This document shows, in pieces, positions 59,964 through 60,770 of a stretch of 60,770 bases of DNA; within the stretch, counting starts at the first letter, position 1, and the number at the start of each line of letters is the position of its first letter. The position numbers were made by a program, and so were the translations under genes. Source of the stretch: Thermoguttaceae bacterium (GTDB lineage Bacteria > Planctomycetota > Planctomycetia > Pirellulales > Thermoguttaceae); contig JAFZAL010000133.1 of the NCBI GenBank assembly GCA_017557195.1, positions 1 to 60,770 on the forward strand. Reading direction: 5' to 3'. The notes beneath the pieces are model-generated. The model was not told the DNA's origin. It worked only from the letters and a program-made list of their open reading frames with translations, and made no database searches.

Positions 59964-60770
59964 TTATTCCTGGGTTCCCATGAGGAACTTGTCGATGTCG
60001 GCGGCAGCGGCGCGGCCGGCTCCCATGGCGAGAATAACGGTCGCGGCTCCGGTAACGATGTCGCCGCCCGCCCAGACGCGGTCTTTGGTCGTCTTGCCGG
60101 TTTCTTCGTTGGCGATAATGTATCCGCGTTTGTTGAGTTCCATGCCGGGGGTCGCCTTTGTAACAACCGGGTTGGCGCCGGATCCGACGGCGACGATAAC
60201 CGTATCGCAGTCGCGGACGAATTCCGACCCTTCAACCGGAATCGGACGGCGGCGGCCGGAAGCGTCCGGTTCGCCCAGTTCCATCTTCTGGCATCGGACT
60301 TGGCAGACCATGCCTTTTTCGTTGCCGATGTATTCAACAGGATTGGTAAGGAAGGCGAACTCGACGCCCTCTTCTTTAGCGTGATGAACTTCTTCTCCTC
60401 GGGCGGGGAGTTCGTCCTGAGAACGGCGATAGATGATTGTAACGGAATCCGCGCCGAGTCGCAGAGCGGTTCGAGCAGCGTCCATGGCAACGTTTCCGCC
60501 GCCGATAACGCAGACTTTCCCGCCGCGAACGATGGGCGTGTCACATTCCGGGAATTTGTACGCCTTCATGAGGTTTGATCGGGTCAGATACTCGTTGGCG
60601 GAATAGATGCCGCCGAGGTCTTCGCCCGGCGTGCCCATAAAGGACGGCAGACCGGCGCCGACGCCGATATAAACCGCGTCAAAACCTTCTTCGTTGAGCA
60701 GTTCGTCGACGGTAATCGTCTTGCCGATAACTTCGTTCGTCTCGATTTTCACGCCCAGCTTTTGCAGGTA
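59964..60770 (-). CDS. Glutamate synthase small subunit / NADPH-dependent GltA (partial)
   Basis: The 268 visible residues are the C-terminal part; the frame runs off the right edge. It has VYIGVGAGLPSFMGTPGEDLGGIYSANEYLTR (written as key parts: GVGAGLP, GEDL), CVIGGGNVAMDAARTALRLGA for NADPH, IYRRSQDELPAR and AGGDIVTGAATVILAMGAGRAAA for FAD. This is the pyridine-nucleotide half of GltD/GltA-type flavoproteins, which feed electrons to glutamate synthase or ferredoxin (NfnB-like). The Fe-S N-terminus is outside the window. Confidence 0.9.
   Translation of the reverse strand, partial: YLQKLGVKIETNEVIGKTITVDELLNEEGFDAVYIGVGAGLPSFMGTPGEDLGGIYSANEYLTRSNLMKAYKFPECDTPIVRGGKVCVIGGGNVAMDAARTALRLGADSVTIIYRRSQDELPARGEEVHHAKEEGVEFAFLTNPVEYIGNEKGMVCQVRCQKMELGEPDASGRRRPIPVEGSEFVRDCDTVIVAVGSGANPVVTKATPGMELNKRGYIIANEETGKTTKDRVWAGGDIVTGAATVILAMGAGRAAAADIDKFLMGTQE

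Overview
The window looks like a chromosomal piece of a planctomycete (Planctomycetota), probably from the Pirellulales/Thermoguttaceae-like side of the phylum. The pointers are two DUF1559-type pseudopilins with H-X9-DG tails, which are greatly expanded in that phylum, secreted SGNH and sialate-esterase-like enzymes, an iterative PUFA-type lipid synthase, an elongated Rho, and many starts without a good Shine-Dalgarno. The phylum call is inference from gene families, not from a marker tree. Both ends are cut; the right end truncates a gltD/gltA-like gene.

1-22.9 kb is a lipid/polyketide locus. A divergent HHxxxDG acyltransferase faces a 2767-residue synthase (KS, CLF, AT, C45-type N-terminal-nucleophile domain, KR, DH). 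A FabL-like enoyl reductase, a thioester reductase, a second KS-CLF protein, a triple-ACP protein and a KAS III follow in one operon. A second promoter then appears to serve a lone ACP, an AMP-dependent acyl ligase and a LuxE-LuxC fusion, and an SDR ends the locus. Together they can start, extend, fully reduce and reductively release a long acyl chain, with carrier proteins acting in trans. The C45 domain inside the synthase is the oddest part and predicts self-cleavage of the megasynthase.

22.9-27.9 kb is housekeeping: hisS, a YkgJ-type protein and infA on the minus strand, then fur, a free-standing FtsK gamma domain, a flavodoxin and a DUF4405 cytochrome-b-like membrane protein.

27.9-34.4 kb is an accessory island. 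It holds two paralogous proteins with a shared N-terminal module and swapped C-termini (one with BspA-like LRRs), two near-identical MoxR-type AAA+ ATPases (the first shortened) and a metallopeptidase-like/VWA protein. It is bracketed by imperfect direct repeats; the right one contains a decayed copy of the 3' end of the DUF4405 gene. This is the best candidate for an undescribed mobile MoxR-VWA system.

34.4-49.4 kb carries a TrpF-like TIM barrel, pyruvate kinase, NAD(P)HX dehydratase, two unknown proteins, a lone flhA, a D-lactate-dehydrogenase-like gene, a DUF1559/beta-helix/DUF1559 operon and a UbiA-family prenyltransferase. 49.4-60.8 kb carries a structured non-coding region, an AT-rich polytopic membrane protein, endonuclease IV, an SGNH hydrolase, a Rho with a prion-like N-terminus, a sialate-esterase-like protein with an FGGY kinase, and the partial glutamate synthase subunit.

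The intergenic DNA is rich in palindromic repeats: a roughly 200-bp multi-hairpin element with compensatory changes between its two copies, a family of TAGC-based imperfect palindromes, and short repeats that have also entered coding linkers of the lipid locus.
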